Positions 29,901 to 37,043 of a DNA stretch of 43,945 bases are shown piece by piece (the stretch's first letter is position 1; every line of letters starts with the position of its first letter). A program made the position numbers and the translations under genes. The notes beneath the pieces were generated by a model that worked only from the letters and a program-made list of their open reading frames with translations, was not told the origin of the DNA and searched no databases. Origin of the DNA: CAZHHH01 sp052400685 (GTDB lineage: Bacteria > Bacteroidota > Bacteroidia > Bacteroidales > Marinilabiliaceae); the NCBI GenBank assembly GCA_052400685.1, contig JBQTGJ010000026.1. One strand, 5' to 3'.

Positions 29901-30124
29901 GAATGCTCCCCATGGCTCTCAGCCAGGGTTCGGGCTCTGAAACATGGCGTCCAATGGGCGTGGTGGTAATGGGTGGTTTGATGTTTTCAACCCTTGTTAC
30001 GCTTATTGTTGTTCCTGTGCTGTATGGTATTATGTCACGACACGGCGAACGCGATAAAGAGGAGAAAAATCGTAAGGAATTTTTCTTCCTCAGAATATCC
30101 GACGACGAGAGCACTAGCAAATAA
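26948..30124 (+). CDS. RND-family (HAE1-type) efflux pump permease
   Basis: The 1058-aa inner-membrane proton antiporter has 12 segments with two large periplasmic loops. It starts MSIFKTSINKPVTTALIFVA. The proton-relay pair is in IAIGMVVDDAIVVLENITRH and the second-half motif is VGIVVKNGIVLVDYINLMRD. Length fits AcrB-like HAE1 pumps. Substrates (drugs, bile salts, dyes) cannot be read. It is followed by the small PG0541-family gene usual behind Bacteroidota RND pumps. Confidence 0.95.
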   Translation: MSIFKTSINKPVTTALIFVAVMVIGLYSLKQLPIDQYPEIEPPYISVMTSYPGANASEVETNVTRLLENSLNSVDGLKELTSKSMDNMSLVTLELEWGSNLDEVINDVRSYIDMTKDNLPSGASNPFIFKFSTSSMPIIMYSVTANESYAGLYKILNDVVMPQLNRVDGIGNISLSGAPERYVYVDIDQVKLDAYNISLEAVGNAISGNNLNQSSGTVKMEKEQYQLQVRSEYVESSEINNIVVSTTNDGRQIFVRDIATVRDTIKDLTLDEKFNGQDGVRVVIAKQSGANTVEICREVNKEMANIQKLLPSDIKVDIIYDSSTNIEDSISSLEESILYALLFVVLVVLVFLGRWRATVIISLTIPIALIVSFIYLAFVGSSLNIISLSSLTIAIGMVVDDAIVVLENITRHVERGSSPREAAIYATNEVWVSVIATTLVIVAVFVPLTMLGGLAGIMFKELGWIVTIVVVTSTLVAISLTPMLSSKLLKARKVSVDEHGNVIPEVPKSNWYQKYVVGAFDRLDAWYAKVLRYSLHHKKLTLGIIISVFIVTMLPLFLGFIGTDFMQQSDMGRITVSVELNRGTRLEETLKTARQLESRFMSLAPEIKVVSTTAGSSDDAGISALFSSSTNNTISMTVVLVDKRDRERSAFDVAEDLRKEMARYPEIIDFQAQVSSGMAGAASTVDVEIYGHDFDQTNILAEQIQNKLKTVSGARDVTISRDDDRAELKINVDKEKLSRLGLNATMVSAYVYNRVAGMSAGYLKEDGEEYDIKVRVKEEDRNSISDIQSLSIPTAKGNVKLSEIATVEEYWTPPTIERKSRQRIVSVKVTPYKISLGELAINIENAIQNIEVPQGATIRLAGDYEDQQETFGDMMLLLALIVLLVYIVMASQFESMSKPFIIMMSVPFAFSGVVMALFVTGISLDMIGALGVIMLVGIVVKNGIVLVDYINLMRDRGYELNEAIALSGSSRLRPVLMTAFTTILGMLPMALSQGSGSETWRPMGVVVMGGLMFSTLVTLIVVPVLYGIMSRHGERDKEEKNRKEFFFLRISDDESTSK

Positions 30125-30129
30125 AGTTT

Positions 30130-30169
30130 GTTGAAAGAGCGACGTATCTTTTGTCGTTCTTTCAGCAAC
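30130..30169 (+). terminator. Stem-loop after RND pump
   Basis: GTTGAAAGAGCGAC and GTCGTTCTTTCAGCAAC form a long stem with one mismatch around a T-rich loop. There is no T run after it, so it may be an mRNA-stabilising hairpin rather than a full terminator, since the PG0541 gene follows. Confidence 0.6.
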
Positions 30170-30286
30170 CGATAAATGAATTAAAAATTTAAACATCTGA
30201 AACGAGCCATGGGAGTTATTTCACGCACAAGATGATGATTAATTCCGGCGAGTTTCATGTGACCTTAATAAATAAATTATCAACAC

Positions 30287-30580
30287 ATGAAGTCAGTTTT
30301 TATAGTTTTTAACCAGGCCAACACCGAACGTGTTGAATATATGCTTGAATATCTGGGCATCCGGGGATTTACTTTTTTTGAGCAGGTACAGGGACAGGGG
30401 AGTGTTGATGGAGAGCCGCGTCGTGGTACGCACACCTGGCCGGAGATGAATTCGGCAGTTATCACAATGGTTGAAGACGATCAGGTTGACCCGCTGCTGG
30501 CTACCGTGAAAAAACTGGATCGTCGTAATAAGGATATTGGGGTGCGGGCTTTTGTCTGGGATATTGTGAAATCCTATTAG
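30287..30580 (+). CDS. PG0541-family transporter-associated protein
   Basis: This 97-aa protein has a P-II-like ferredoxin fold: start MKSVFIVFNQANTERVEYML, T-loop-like QGQGSVDGEPRRGTHTWPEM, end GVRAFVWDIVKSY. The family is found behind RND pumps in Bacteroidota; a role as small regulator, like P-II with AmtB, is proposed but not proven. The position 163 bases after the pump fits. Confidence 0.82.
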   Translation: MKSVFIVFNQANTERVEYMLEYLGIRGFTFFEQVQGQGSVDGEPRRGTHTWPEMNSAVITMVEDDQVDPLLATVKKLDRRNKDIGVRAFVWDIVKSY

Positions 30581-30964
30581 TGCCGTGTTTAACAATCAGT
30601 GTCAGCAAAAAGTAAGTTTACCGGGTTGTTTTTGGGGGTGTCCGGCTGCTGATTTGAGGTTGGCTGCCCCCTTGTGTTTAAGAAAACCAAAGTTGTTCTT
30701 TTGAATGGTTTTTGAAGCCTTTAGGTAGCTATTGTTTATAAGCCTTTCACGAGGGGGCGAAAAGTACCAATACTTTTTGTGAACACCCGGAAACTTATTA
30801 AATAGCGCAATTGAAACGTAACGAAATGGTGGTTTCTTGCTGACACTAAATGGATGAAGCTGTTGATAAAAAAAAAAAATCATGATTTGGCATTTTGCGT
30901 CGCGGGCGTACAATCTTTTATAACTTTGTAGCCTTAAAAATGAACTTCAATTAAACTTTTTGTT
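30581..30964. promoter_or_regulatory. Intergenic region with yhcH promoter
   Basis: No gene is seen in these 384 bases. TAACTTTG at 30921-30928 is a -7 element for the yhcH gene starting at 30965. A TTTG about 23 bases upstream could be the -33 box, with slightly long spacing. Confidence 0.45.
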
Positions 30965-31417
30965 ATGATTATAGATACGCTCGAAAATGCTTCAAGGTAT
31001 TTTATGTTACATCCTTCTTTGGAGCAGGCTTTTGATTTTTTGGAAAATATTGATGACGAAGATTTTCCGGAAGGAAAAAATGAATTGGTTGCCGATCATT
31101 TGTTCGTTAATGGCATGATACGCGACACCAAAAATTATGAGGATAGTATCTGGGAATCTCATGATAAATTCATGGATATTCACTTTTTGGCCGACGGTGA
31201 AGAACGCATTTTTTATGCCGACGGCTCTGAAATGAAAATAGCTCAGCCTTATAATGCCGAAAAAGATATGACGGTGTATGAAGGCAATGGCGTTGAGATA
31301 TTTGTGCCTGATAACGGTTTTGTCATCTTTTTCCCGGGCGAAATTCATAAAGCCATGGTACATACAGGTACCATTAAAAAAATTAAAAAAGCAGTGGTGA
31401 AACTGGGGATGGAATAA
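30965..31417 (+). CDS. YhcH/YjgK/YiaL-family protein
   Basis: The 150-aa single-domain cupin-like protein (DUF386) shows WESHDKFMDIHFLADGEERI and IFFPGEIHKAMVH, whose His and Glu residues are the conserved metal site. Members are linked with sugar or sialic-acid catabolism, but the reaction here is unknown and no sugar genes are adjacent. It has its own promoter and terminator. Confidence 0.9.
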   Translation: MIIDTLENASRYFMLHPSLEQAFDFLENIDDEDFPEGKNELVADHLFVNGMIRDTKNYEDSIWESHDKFMDIHFLADGEERIFYADGSEMKIAQPYNAEKDMTVYEGNGVEIFVPDNGFVIFFPGEIHKAMVHTGTIKKIKKAVVKLGME

Positions 31418-31441
31418 CACCCCGTTCAGCTTGAGTTATCG

Positions 31442-31479
31442 AAGAGGGCTTCCTGATTTGGAAATGCCCTCTTTTGGTT
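31442..31479 (+). terminator. Terminator after yhcH
   Basis: The stem AAGAGGGC/GCCCTCTT is followed by TTGGTTTT, 25 bases after the yhcH stop. Confidence 0.8.
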
Positions 31480-31594
31480 TTATCATCTTTGGTAGCGTCT
31501 GCAACAGATTTAAAAAGGCGGATCGAATATGTGGCCTATTCACGATAAATTTTGTCCCGTTTTATTTGAATGACCTGCTCACGAATGATGTAAT

Positions 31595-31651
31595 GCATCG
31601 TGGCAGCATGAATGCATCGTGGCAGCATGAATGCATCGTGGCAGCATGAAT
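31595..31651. repeat. Three tandem copies of a 19-bp unit
   Basis: GCATCGTGGCAGCATGAAT occurs three times head to tail with no change, followed by a partial unit (GCAGCC). It lies between convergent genes, just after the MFS stop. The copies look freshly amplified. Confidence 0.95.
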
Positions 31652-31672
31652 GCAGCCACTACATGCGTGTCG

Positions 31673-32863
31673 TTATTTGTTTGTCCTTACTTTTTGGGAA
31701 AAATAGAGTGACAGAAGTGCTAATCCGGCGGAAGCAAAAAACGGAATACGCCAGCTGATGGTCCACAAGAGGCCGCCAATGACCGGCAAAATGACTGCTG
31801 TTAAATGATTGATGGTAAAACCCACCGACATCGATGGCGCAATATCTTTTGGATCGGCCTGTTTTCTGAAAAATGAATTGATGGAAATAACAAAACTAAA
31901 GAATAGATTATCTACCAAATACATTGCAGTCGCAAAATGGGCGTTTTCGATAAGTGCATAGCCCATAAACACTAAGAACAACCCTGAATACTCAATGGTC
32001 AACATTGTGCGCTCTCCATATCGATTAACAGCTTTGCCAACGACCGGACTTAAAAAATAAGTGATGATATTGTTAATTATAAATAGCGTAGTGATAAAGG
32101 CTACCGAAAAATGGTATTTCTGAACCAGCAGAAATATGGAGAAGACCATGAAAATTTGTCGCCGTGCGCCACTTAACAGGTTCAGAACATAAAAAAGCCA
32201 ATATTTCTTTTTTAAGACTAATTTTTTGTGCTGTGGCGGCAGGGTTTTATCCACAGGCTTTTTCGTGAAGGAATAAAGACCCATAAGCACTACAATAGCG
32301 CCAATAATGGTAAATATGTAGTTTATCTCCAGATGTTTCGATATGATCCAGATGAACACGCCAACCCCAACATTGCCTATTGCTGTATAACTTTTTAGTT
32401 TTGCCAGCACTATCGGCACTCTTTCGCCTGCAAAATACTGTAGCGTTAGCGATTGGTTACTCGTTTCAAAATAATGAAACCCCATCGATAGGGTTAGTGT
32501 TGTCAGTAATAATCCTCCGAATGATGGAAACAAACCCACCATAAGGTTGCCAATGCCAAGTGTGACGATGGCCAGTGCGGCAAAACGATGTTCTGCTACA
32601 ATCAGTAAAATAAATACGGCGAAGAACGTCAGAAAGCCGGGAATTTCCTTTACCGATTGAATGGTGCCAACCTGAAAGGAATTAAGGCCAATGGTATCAA
32701 CGGCAAAATTATTAAACAAGGTCTGCCATCCCTGAAAACCTATTGCTGAGGCTAAAACAAGTAGCACCAGGTAGGCGTACATCGGGTTTTCTTTGTAATT
32801 TTTAAATTTGTTCATAACATAATTAGTAGCAGCAATAAAACTTAATTGCTTATTAAGAAACAT
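31673..32863 (-). CDS. MFS transporter
   Basis: The 396-aa inner-membrane protein has 12 hydrophobic segments in two halves joined by a basic loop (TKKPVDKTLPPQHKKLVLKK). It starts around MNKFKNYKENPMYAYLVLLV; the ATG at 32815 (residue 17) may be the true start. No substrate-specific motif is recognised. A possible -7 element TACTTTTG is at 32980-32987 on the - strand. It is the last core gene before the right array. Confidence 0.88.
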   Translation of the reverse strand: MFLNKQLSFIAATNYVMNKFKNYKENPMYAYLVLLVLASAIGFQGWQTLFNNFAVDTIGLNSFQVGTIQSVKEIPGFLTFFAVFILLIVAEHRFAALAIVTLGIGNLMVGLFPSFGGLLLTTLTLSMGFHYFETSNQSLTLQYFAGERVPIVLAKLKSYTAIGNVGVGVFIWIISKHLEINYIFTIIGAIVVLMGLYSFTKKPVDKTLPPQHKKLVLKKKYWLFYVLNLLSGARRQIFMVFSIFLLVQKYHFSVAFITTLFIINNIITYFLSPVVGKAVNRYGERTMLTIEYSGLFLVFMGYALIENAHFATAMYLVDNLFFSFVISINSFFRKQADPKDIAPSMSVGFTINHLTAVILPVIGGLLWTISWRIPFFASAGLALLSLYFSQKVRTNK

Positions 32864-32869
32864 TCAAAT

Positions 32870-32945
32870 TCAAGGTTTGCGTAGCTCGAAAAAGGTGAGG
32901 TTACCAGGGTAATTGACCATTATGAAAGCAAACGTAACGCAGAAG
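32870..32945 (+). repeat. Core intergenic repeat copy
   Basis: A good copy: AAGGTTTGCGTAGCTCG, GACCATTATGAAAGCAAACG, TAACGCAGAAG. It is the last copy before the cassette array begins. Confidence 0.65.
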
Positions 32946-33068
32946 AACAGACTCTGGGTCGCATATTTTTTTTAAGGCACAAAAGTAGTCATTTGTTGAC
33001 ATGTCTGACTTAAATTATACGTCTCTTGCATTTTTTTTTGAATTTTTCCCCCATGATGTTTAAAATCG

Positions 33069-33191
33069 ATGTTGACTAAATCCCTTCGGAATAGCTCATA
33101 TCACAAATTACCCGAACACGTAAGCGAAGATGAGATCAATGGGTATCTGGCGGCTCTGAGAGGCCGGTGTATGACGATTGCGGTGCAATAA
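33069..33191 (+). pseudogene. Tyrosine-recombinase N-terminal fragment
   Basis: A 40-codon frame reads SSYHKLPEHVSEDEINGYLAA, which matches the SAM-like N-terminal domain of Xer-type integrases that accompany IS91-like elements in Bacteroidota. It ends at 33191 with no catalytic domain. It is too short and of the wrong part to judge whether it came from an integron integrase. It abuts intron-like remnant 1. Confidence 0.5.
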
Positions 33192-33211
33192 CCTATAGTT
33201 ACAACAATTAT

Positions 33212-33511
33212 ATGAGAGATAGTCCGGCGGGTGCAAGTCTCTTATGTGCCTGGTTAACACCGGGAAACATTAGTAAGTCGCAAGCTGGTTTGGAGTGATT
33301 CATGCAGTGAAGTGAGCGAGCCTGCAAAAGGCTGAACTGACGAACAGGAACGGAATAAGAGGCATAATTGTATGGGTCAGTAACCACATCATAAGTCGTT
33401 CCCGGCAAGGGGAATGGGCAATTGCTCAAAGTCCTGTTTTAGGAACAACCATCACTATTTCAAGACTAAAGAGGCACAATGGCGGTCATTTCAGCGTCAG
33501 CCGTCTACTCC
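33212..33511 (+). repeat. Group II intron-like remnant, copy 1
   Basis: The first 240 bases match copy 4 (AGTCCGGCGGGTGCAAG, CCGGGAAACATTAGTAAGTC, CAGGAACGGAATAAGAGGC). The 3' part is mostly deleted, leaving GTCTACTCC directly before R'' of the PIN cassette (33512-33524). No reverse transcriptase ORF remains. Confidence 0.6.
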
Positions 33512-33512
33512 T

Positions 33513-33938
33513 TTAGCGGCTGGCGATAATAGACTTTATGTAAGATTCTGGCGTTAAGACACCAATCTCACTTTTACTAAAATCTTTTAAATTTCGAGTT
33601 AAAATCACATCGATTTCTCCATTTTTCATCGCAGCAAAATTTTGCAAGCTGTCCTCAAAATTTTTAAATCCAGAGTTGAGAGCATTGCTTACAACTTCCC
33701 TATCCATAAGCAAAACATCTGTAATCATGAGTAATTGTTTTAGGTTATCAATCACTTTATCGTGTCTTGCTGTTTGTCTTAATAAGTAATAAACATTACT
33801 ATAAATCACAGGAGTAACAAATCCTTTTATTTTATTTGTCTCACATAATCCTATTACTTGCGTAGAATACTCTGCAAAAGGCTGCCTGTCAAAAAAGAAA
33901 TCTAAGATTACATCAGTATCAATTAATACTTTATCCAT
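33513..33938 (-). CDS. PIN-domain toxin (VapC-like)
   Basis: The 141-aa PIN ribonuclease has acidic residues D8/D10 in VLIDTDVILDFF, E/D in NFEDSLQNFAA and D in DVILTRNLKDF. VapC-type toxins cut tRNA or rRNA. The stop codon (TAA) lies inside the R'' core of its cassette, so there is no spare sequence after the gene. The antitoxin is one base upstream. Confidence 0.88.
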   Translation of the reverse strand: MDKVLIDTDVILDFFFDRQPFAEYSTQVIGLCETNKIKGFVTPVIYSNVYYLLRQTARHDKVIDNLKQLLMITDVLLMDREVVSNALNSGFKNFEDSLQNFAAMKNGEIDVILTRNLKDFSKSEIGVLTPESYIKSIIASR

Positions 33939-33939
33939 A

Positions 33940-34188
33940 TTACAAATATTTCTTTGATAGTCCCTTTGCTAACTCCTCTTTGTAATCAAATTGTTGTGGT
34001 GCTTTAAAAGAACCTCGTAATGAAGAAGCTATTGGAGTCGAATCAATTACTTTGGTATTATCTTCCTTTATTATCACTTTGAGGTAATTCTCAACAATAT
34101 CAGATAAACTTCTCCCTTTACCTTTAGCATAATGCTTAGCCTTTTCAATTAATGCCTTTTCAATTGTCAATGTTAGCTTTGTATTCAT
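33940..34188 (-). CDS. DUF6364-family antitoxin
   Basis: The 82-aa protein starts MNTKLTLTIEKALIEKAKHY (ribbon-helix-helix) and has GRSLSDIVENYLK. It matches the DUF6364 antitoxins that pair with PIN toxins in Bacteroidota. The C-terminal tail (FDYKEELAKGLSKKYL) would bind the toxin. Gene order antitoxin-toxin with a one-base gap suggests coupled translation and self-repression. Confidence 0.82.
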   Translation of the reverse strand: MNTKLTLTIEKALIEKAKHYAKGKGRSLSDIVENYLKVIIKEDNTKVIDSTPIASSLRGSFKAPQQFDYKEELAKGLSKKYL

Positions 34189-34290
34189 AACACGGCCGTT
34201 TAATTATTAATTTATACGTGCAAAGTTACAAAATAGAATCTAATCCGTGCGAATAAATATCAAATTGTACGTATTGCAACTGGGTGGCTA

Positions 34291-34303
34291 GCTTGCCGCT
34301 AAC
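34291..34303 (-). other. Cassette core site (R') opening the PIN cassette
   Basis: On the - strand GTTAGCGGCAAGC is the core. Its complement recurs as R'' GCCAGCCGCTAAA at 33512-33524, with small changes. This bounds the PIN/DUF6364 cassette. Confidence 0.75.
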
Positions 34304-34332
34304 GACTCGACTAAGAAACGTAAGTGATTTCA

Positions 34333-34676
34333 AGCCTTCAAAAGTCTGAACTGACGAACAGGAACGGAATAAGAAGCATAATTGTATGGGTAAGTAACCA
34401 CATTATTAGTCGTTCCCGGAAAGGGGGATGGGCAATTGCTCAAAGTCCTGTTTTAGGAACAACCATAACTATTTCAAGACTAAAGAGACGCGGTTACATA
34501 TCTATGCCGGAATTTCATTTGTCGCTTAACCCATCAAGGTACAAACCGCCGTATATGCACCCGAGTGAAAAATATCCTGTGAATATTTTGAATGAAAGGT
34601 TGGAGCAGAGCTCGCGTACGTACAGTGGTGTGAGAGGCTATCCGCTGTGCTTTTAGCCTGGCGGCAGTCTACTCGA
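34333..34676 (+). repeat. Group II intron-like remnant, copy 2
   Basis: It is truncated at the 5' end and matches copy 4 from CCTTCAAAAGTCTGAACTG onward. It has the interrupted domain V-like text (ACCGCCGTATA, later TACGTACAGTGGTGTGAGAGG-like) and the closing hairpin CCGCTGTGC/GCCTGGCGG, then GTCTACTCG directly before R'' at 34677. Confidence 0.62.
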
Positions 34677-34690
34677 TTAGGTGCGTGTTT

Positions 34691-34951
34691 CTAGTTATCA
34701 TAATGAAATCTACAAGAATAAATCAATGTTTCACTTTCCCGGTATTGATATACTAATCTGTGTTCTAAATCAATCCGACGAGACCAAAATCCAGCCAAAT
34801 CGTATTTTAATGGTTCTGGCTTACCAACCCCCTCATAAGGAGTTCTTTGGATATCCTTAATTAGTTCGTTTATCTTTCGAAGTGTTTTTTTATCCTCTTT
34901 TTCCCAAGAAAGATAATCTTCCCATGCGTTTTTTGAAAAAGTAATTCTCAT
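34691..34951 (-). CDS. yoeB: YoeB/Txe-family toxin
   Basis: The 86-aa ribosome-dependent mRNA endonuclease of RelE fold has all YoeB hallmarks: WEDYLSWEKEDKKTLRKIN, GKPEPLKYDLAGFWSRRID and the end ETLIYSCRFHYDN with the catalytic C-terminal His-Tyr. It overlaps the yefM stop by one base. Confidence 0.93.
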   Translation of the reverse strand: MRITFSKNAWEDYLSWEKEDKKTLRKINELIKDIQRTPYEGVGKPEPLKYDLAGFWSRRIDLEHRLVYQYRESETLIYSCRFHYDN

Positions 34952-35205
34952 CAGTCCTCTATCAAATTATTCGTGATTATATCACCTTTTTTCATTTGAT
35001 TTATGGACTCATACAATCTATCCGCATTAGTTTTTGAACTTAACAGATGTACAGTCTCCATTATTGAATTATACTCATCCAATGAAAGCATTACAGTGCC
35101 TTTTCCTGTCTTCCTCTTTACTATCAATGTCTCATTATTATCTTCAACATTATCAAGGTACATTTTTAATTTTGTCCTAAATTCTGAAAAATTTGCTGCT
35201 ATCAT
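34951..35205 (-). CDS. yefM: YefM/Phd-family antitoxin
   Basis: The 84-aa Phd/YefM antitoxin has N-terminal DNA-binding fold FSEFRTKLKMYLDNVEDN, VMLSLDEYNSIMETVHLL, and an acidic C-terminal toxin-binding tail. Cognate of YoeB directly downstream; such pairs repress their own promoter. Confidence 0.92.
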   Translation of the reverse strand: MIAANFSEFRTKLKMYLDNVEDNNETLIVKRKTGKGTVMLSLDEYNSIMETVHLLSSKTNADRLYESINQMKKGDIITNNLIED

Positions 35206-35290
35206 AATCTACTTATTTAAGTAATTAATAAAGTACGAATATAAGTACTTATTTATGGATTGTCAAATTTTTATTCTCATTTGAAGGTCT

Positions 35291-35306
35291 GAACATGCAG
35301 CCTAAC
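35291..35306 (-). other. Cassette core site (R', GTTAGGC) opening YefM/YoeB cassette
   Basis: GTTAGGC on the - strand is a perfect core. The following bases complement, with a few changes, R'' at 34677-34692 (GAAACACGCACCTAAT). Between 35306 and 35427 lies a poor palindrome (GTAAGCG, CGTACAAAA) that may be a damaged attC body. Confidence 0.75.
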
Positions 35307-35426
35307 GTTATTGTAAGCGTAGTGCGAATTTGCTTGCACTTACTTACCAATTTATTAAGTAGCGAATTTAATTTTTGTACGCTTTAAAAACACATTTGAG
35401 TTTTGTGAAGAAATTAAATGTGCGGG

Positions 35427-35675
35427 GTTTATTAATTGCTCAAAGTCCTGTTTTAGGAACAACTATAACTATTTCAAGACTAAAGAGACGCGGTTACATA
35501 TCTATGCCGGGACTTCATTTGTCGCTTAACCCATCAAGATACGAACCGCCGTATATGCACCAGAGTGAAAAATATCCTGTGAATATTTTGAACGAAAGGT
35601 GGGAGCAGAGCTCGCGTACGTACGGTGGTTTGAGAGGCTCTCCGCCAGTATTTTAGCCTGGCGGCAGTCTACTCG
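35427..35675 (+). repeat. Group II intron-like remnant, copy 3
   Basis: This is the 3' part only, from AATTGCTCAAAGTCCTG to GTCTACTCG, directly before R'' of the HigBA cassette (35676-35685). The closing hairpin is CCGCCAG/CTGGCGG; compared with copy 4 (CCGCTAGGC/GCCTTGCGG) both arms changed while pairing is kept. Confidence 0.62.
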
Positions 35676-35733
35676 ATTGTGGTGCGTTTTTGTTTTTTTG
35701 TCTTTATGTCAATGAGGAATCGTCTATTATATT

Positions 35734-36024
35734 TTAAGCAACACCACCTATTGGATTTATCTTAATTTGACCTCCAATAGCTTTTAATACTTTCATAATT
35801 GTCTCAAATTGAGGCTTTGATCCCTCAGATAAAGCTTTATATAAGCTCGGTCTACTTAGTCCAGTTTCCTCCGCAATTTTAGTCATTCCAATTGCTTTTG
35901 CAATATGTCCAATTGCAGTAATAACATCAGAATTATCTCCTTCCTCCAAAACAGCGTTGAGATATTCTGTAATCATTTCGTTACTATCTAAATAATCTGC
36001 TATGTCGAATTTTGAAGCTTCCAT
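35734..36024 (-). CDS. HigA-like addiction-module antidote (HTH)
   Basis: This 96-aa Cro/C1-type HTH protein starts FDIADYLDSNEMITEYLNA and contains AIGMTKIAEETGLSRPSLYK (recognition helix) and PQFETIMKVLKAIGGQI. This is the "probable addiction module antidote" family. It follows its toxin, the HigBA-type gene order, 4 bases apart. Confidence 0.88.
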   Translation of the reverse strand: MEASKFDIADYLDSNEMITEYLNAVLEEGDNSDVITAIGHIAKAIGMTKIAEETGLSRPSLYKALSEGSKPQFETIMKVLKAIGGQIKINPIGGVA

Positions 36025-36028
36025 ATCT

Positions 36029-36328
36029 CTACTTTTTAAATTTTTTTAAAATGTCTTTTGCCTTTTCAATGTCTTTTGGTTGGGTTGATTTGTCTCCGCC
36101 AATAAGTAGAATAATAATTTTTCCGTCTTTTTCTTTAAAATAAACTCTGTATCCTTTAGCATAGTTTATTTTCAGTTCTCTAATTCCTTCTCCAACAGGC
36201 CTACAATCTCCAAAGTGTTCATCGCTTTCAAGCTTTTGAATCCGGAATAGTATTTTTGCTTTGGCTCTTAAATCTTTCAGTTTTTTAAGCCATTTGTCAA
36301 ACTCAACTGTTTTCTCAATAAAGTACAT
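36029..36328 (-). CDS. HigB-like RelE-superfamily toxin
   Basis: The 99-aa "addiction module killer" protein starts YFIEKTVEFDKWLKKLKDLR and contains KILFRIQKLESDEHFGD, the basic GIRELKINYAKGYRVYF and the end ILLIGGDKSTQPKDIEKA. Members cut mRNA on the ribosome. Together with the HTH antidote it fills one cassette (36428-35306 on the - strand). Confidence 0.9.
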   Translation of the reverse strand: MYFIEKTVEFDKWLKKLKDLRAKAKILFRIQKLESDEHFGDCRPVGEGIRELKINYAKGYRVYFKEKDGKIIILLIGGDKSTQPKDIEKAKDILKKFKK

Positions 36329-36419
36329 TTACTAATGTGTATTCATTTGGATACAAATTTAGATAATCTTTTCGAATCAACAAAGGCTTTTTTTGGTAAT
36401 TCGCAGCGTCATTTTAAAT

Positions 36420-36560
36420 GCACCACAACGCCCCGCGGTATGGAACGTTTGGGAGAGCGGGTTTCGTTCATATCTACCGTTACCAAACTTTGATGCGTGG
36501 CAGAATACTCGAATAGCTACTTTCCCCCAAATGTTTTATGACCGCTTGTGTGTTGGCTTG
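36420..36560 (-). other. attC-like site
   Basis: On the - strand a conventional attC runs from CCAACACACAAGCGG through arms CATAAAACATTTGGGG and TCCCAAACGTTCCATACCGC to core GTTGTGG (36423-36429). The arms closely resemble the attC at 41753-41888. Its inner R'' (CCAACAC) does not match the AAA cassette. The AAA cassette's own R'' is at 37044, beyond the intron-like remnant. Confidence 0.8.
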
Positions 36561-36594
36561 AATGGTAAATATAAACAAATTTTCACATTTTATT

Positions 36595-37043
36595 GTGAGA
36601 AAGTCCGACGAGTGCAAGTCTCTTATGTGCCTGGTTAACACCGGGAAACATTAGTAAGTCGCAAGCTGGTTTGGAGTGATTCGTGCAGTGAAGTAAGCGA
36701 GCCTTCAAAAGTCTGAACTGACCAACAGGAACGGGATAAGAAGCATAATTGTATGGGTCAGTAACCACATCATAAGTCGTTCCCGGAAAGGGGGATGGGC
36801 AATTGCTCAAAGTCCTGTTTTTAGGAACAACCATAACTATTTCAAGACTAAAGAGACGCGGTTACATATCTATGCCGGAATTTCATGTGTCGCTTAACCC
36901 ATCAAGGTACGAACCGCCGTATATGCACCCGAGTGAAAAATATCCTGTGAATATTTTGAACGAAAGGTGGGAGCAGAGCTCGCGTACGTACGGTGGTGTG
37001 AGAGGCTCTCCGCTAGGCTAATGGCCTTGCGGCAGTCTACTCT
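36595..37043 (+). repeat. Group II intron-like remnant, copy 4 (longest)
   Basis: This is the most complete copy, 449 bases. It starts GTGAGAAAGTCCGACG, has the domain I-like CCGGGAAACATTAGTAAGTC, and ends with domain V/VI-like text (ACCGCCGTATA..., TACGGTGGTGTGAGAGG, hairpin CCGCTAGGC/GCCTTGCGG, GTCTACTC). A stretch of about 60 bases interrupts the expected 34-base domain V, so it cannot splice normally. No RT ORF is present. It directly abuts R'' ATTGTGC (37044). Confidence 0.65.

Noticed and set aside
34324..34656. 110-aa, 93-aa and 72-aa related frames in the intron-like remnants (also 35375 and 36803)
   Set aside because: They share sequence only because the remnant is repeated. The frames differ at both ends, and the text folds as RNA domains V/VI rather than coding for a domain.
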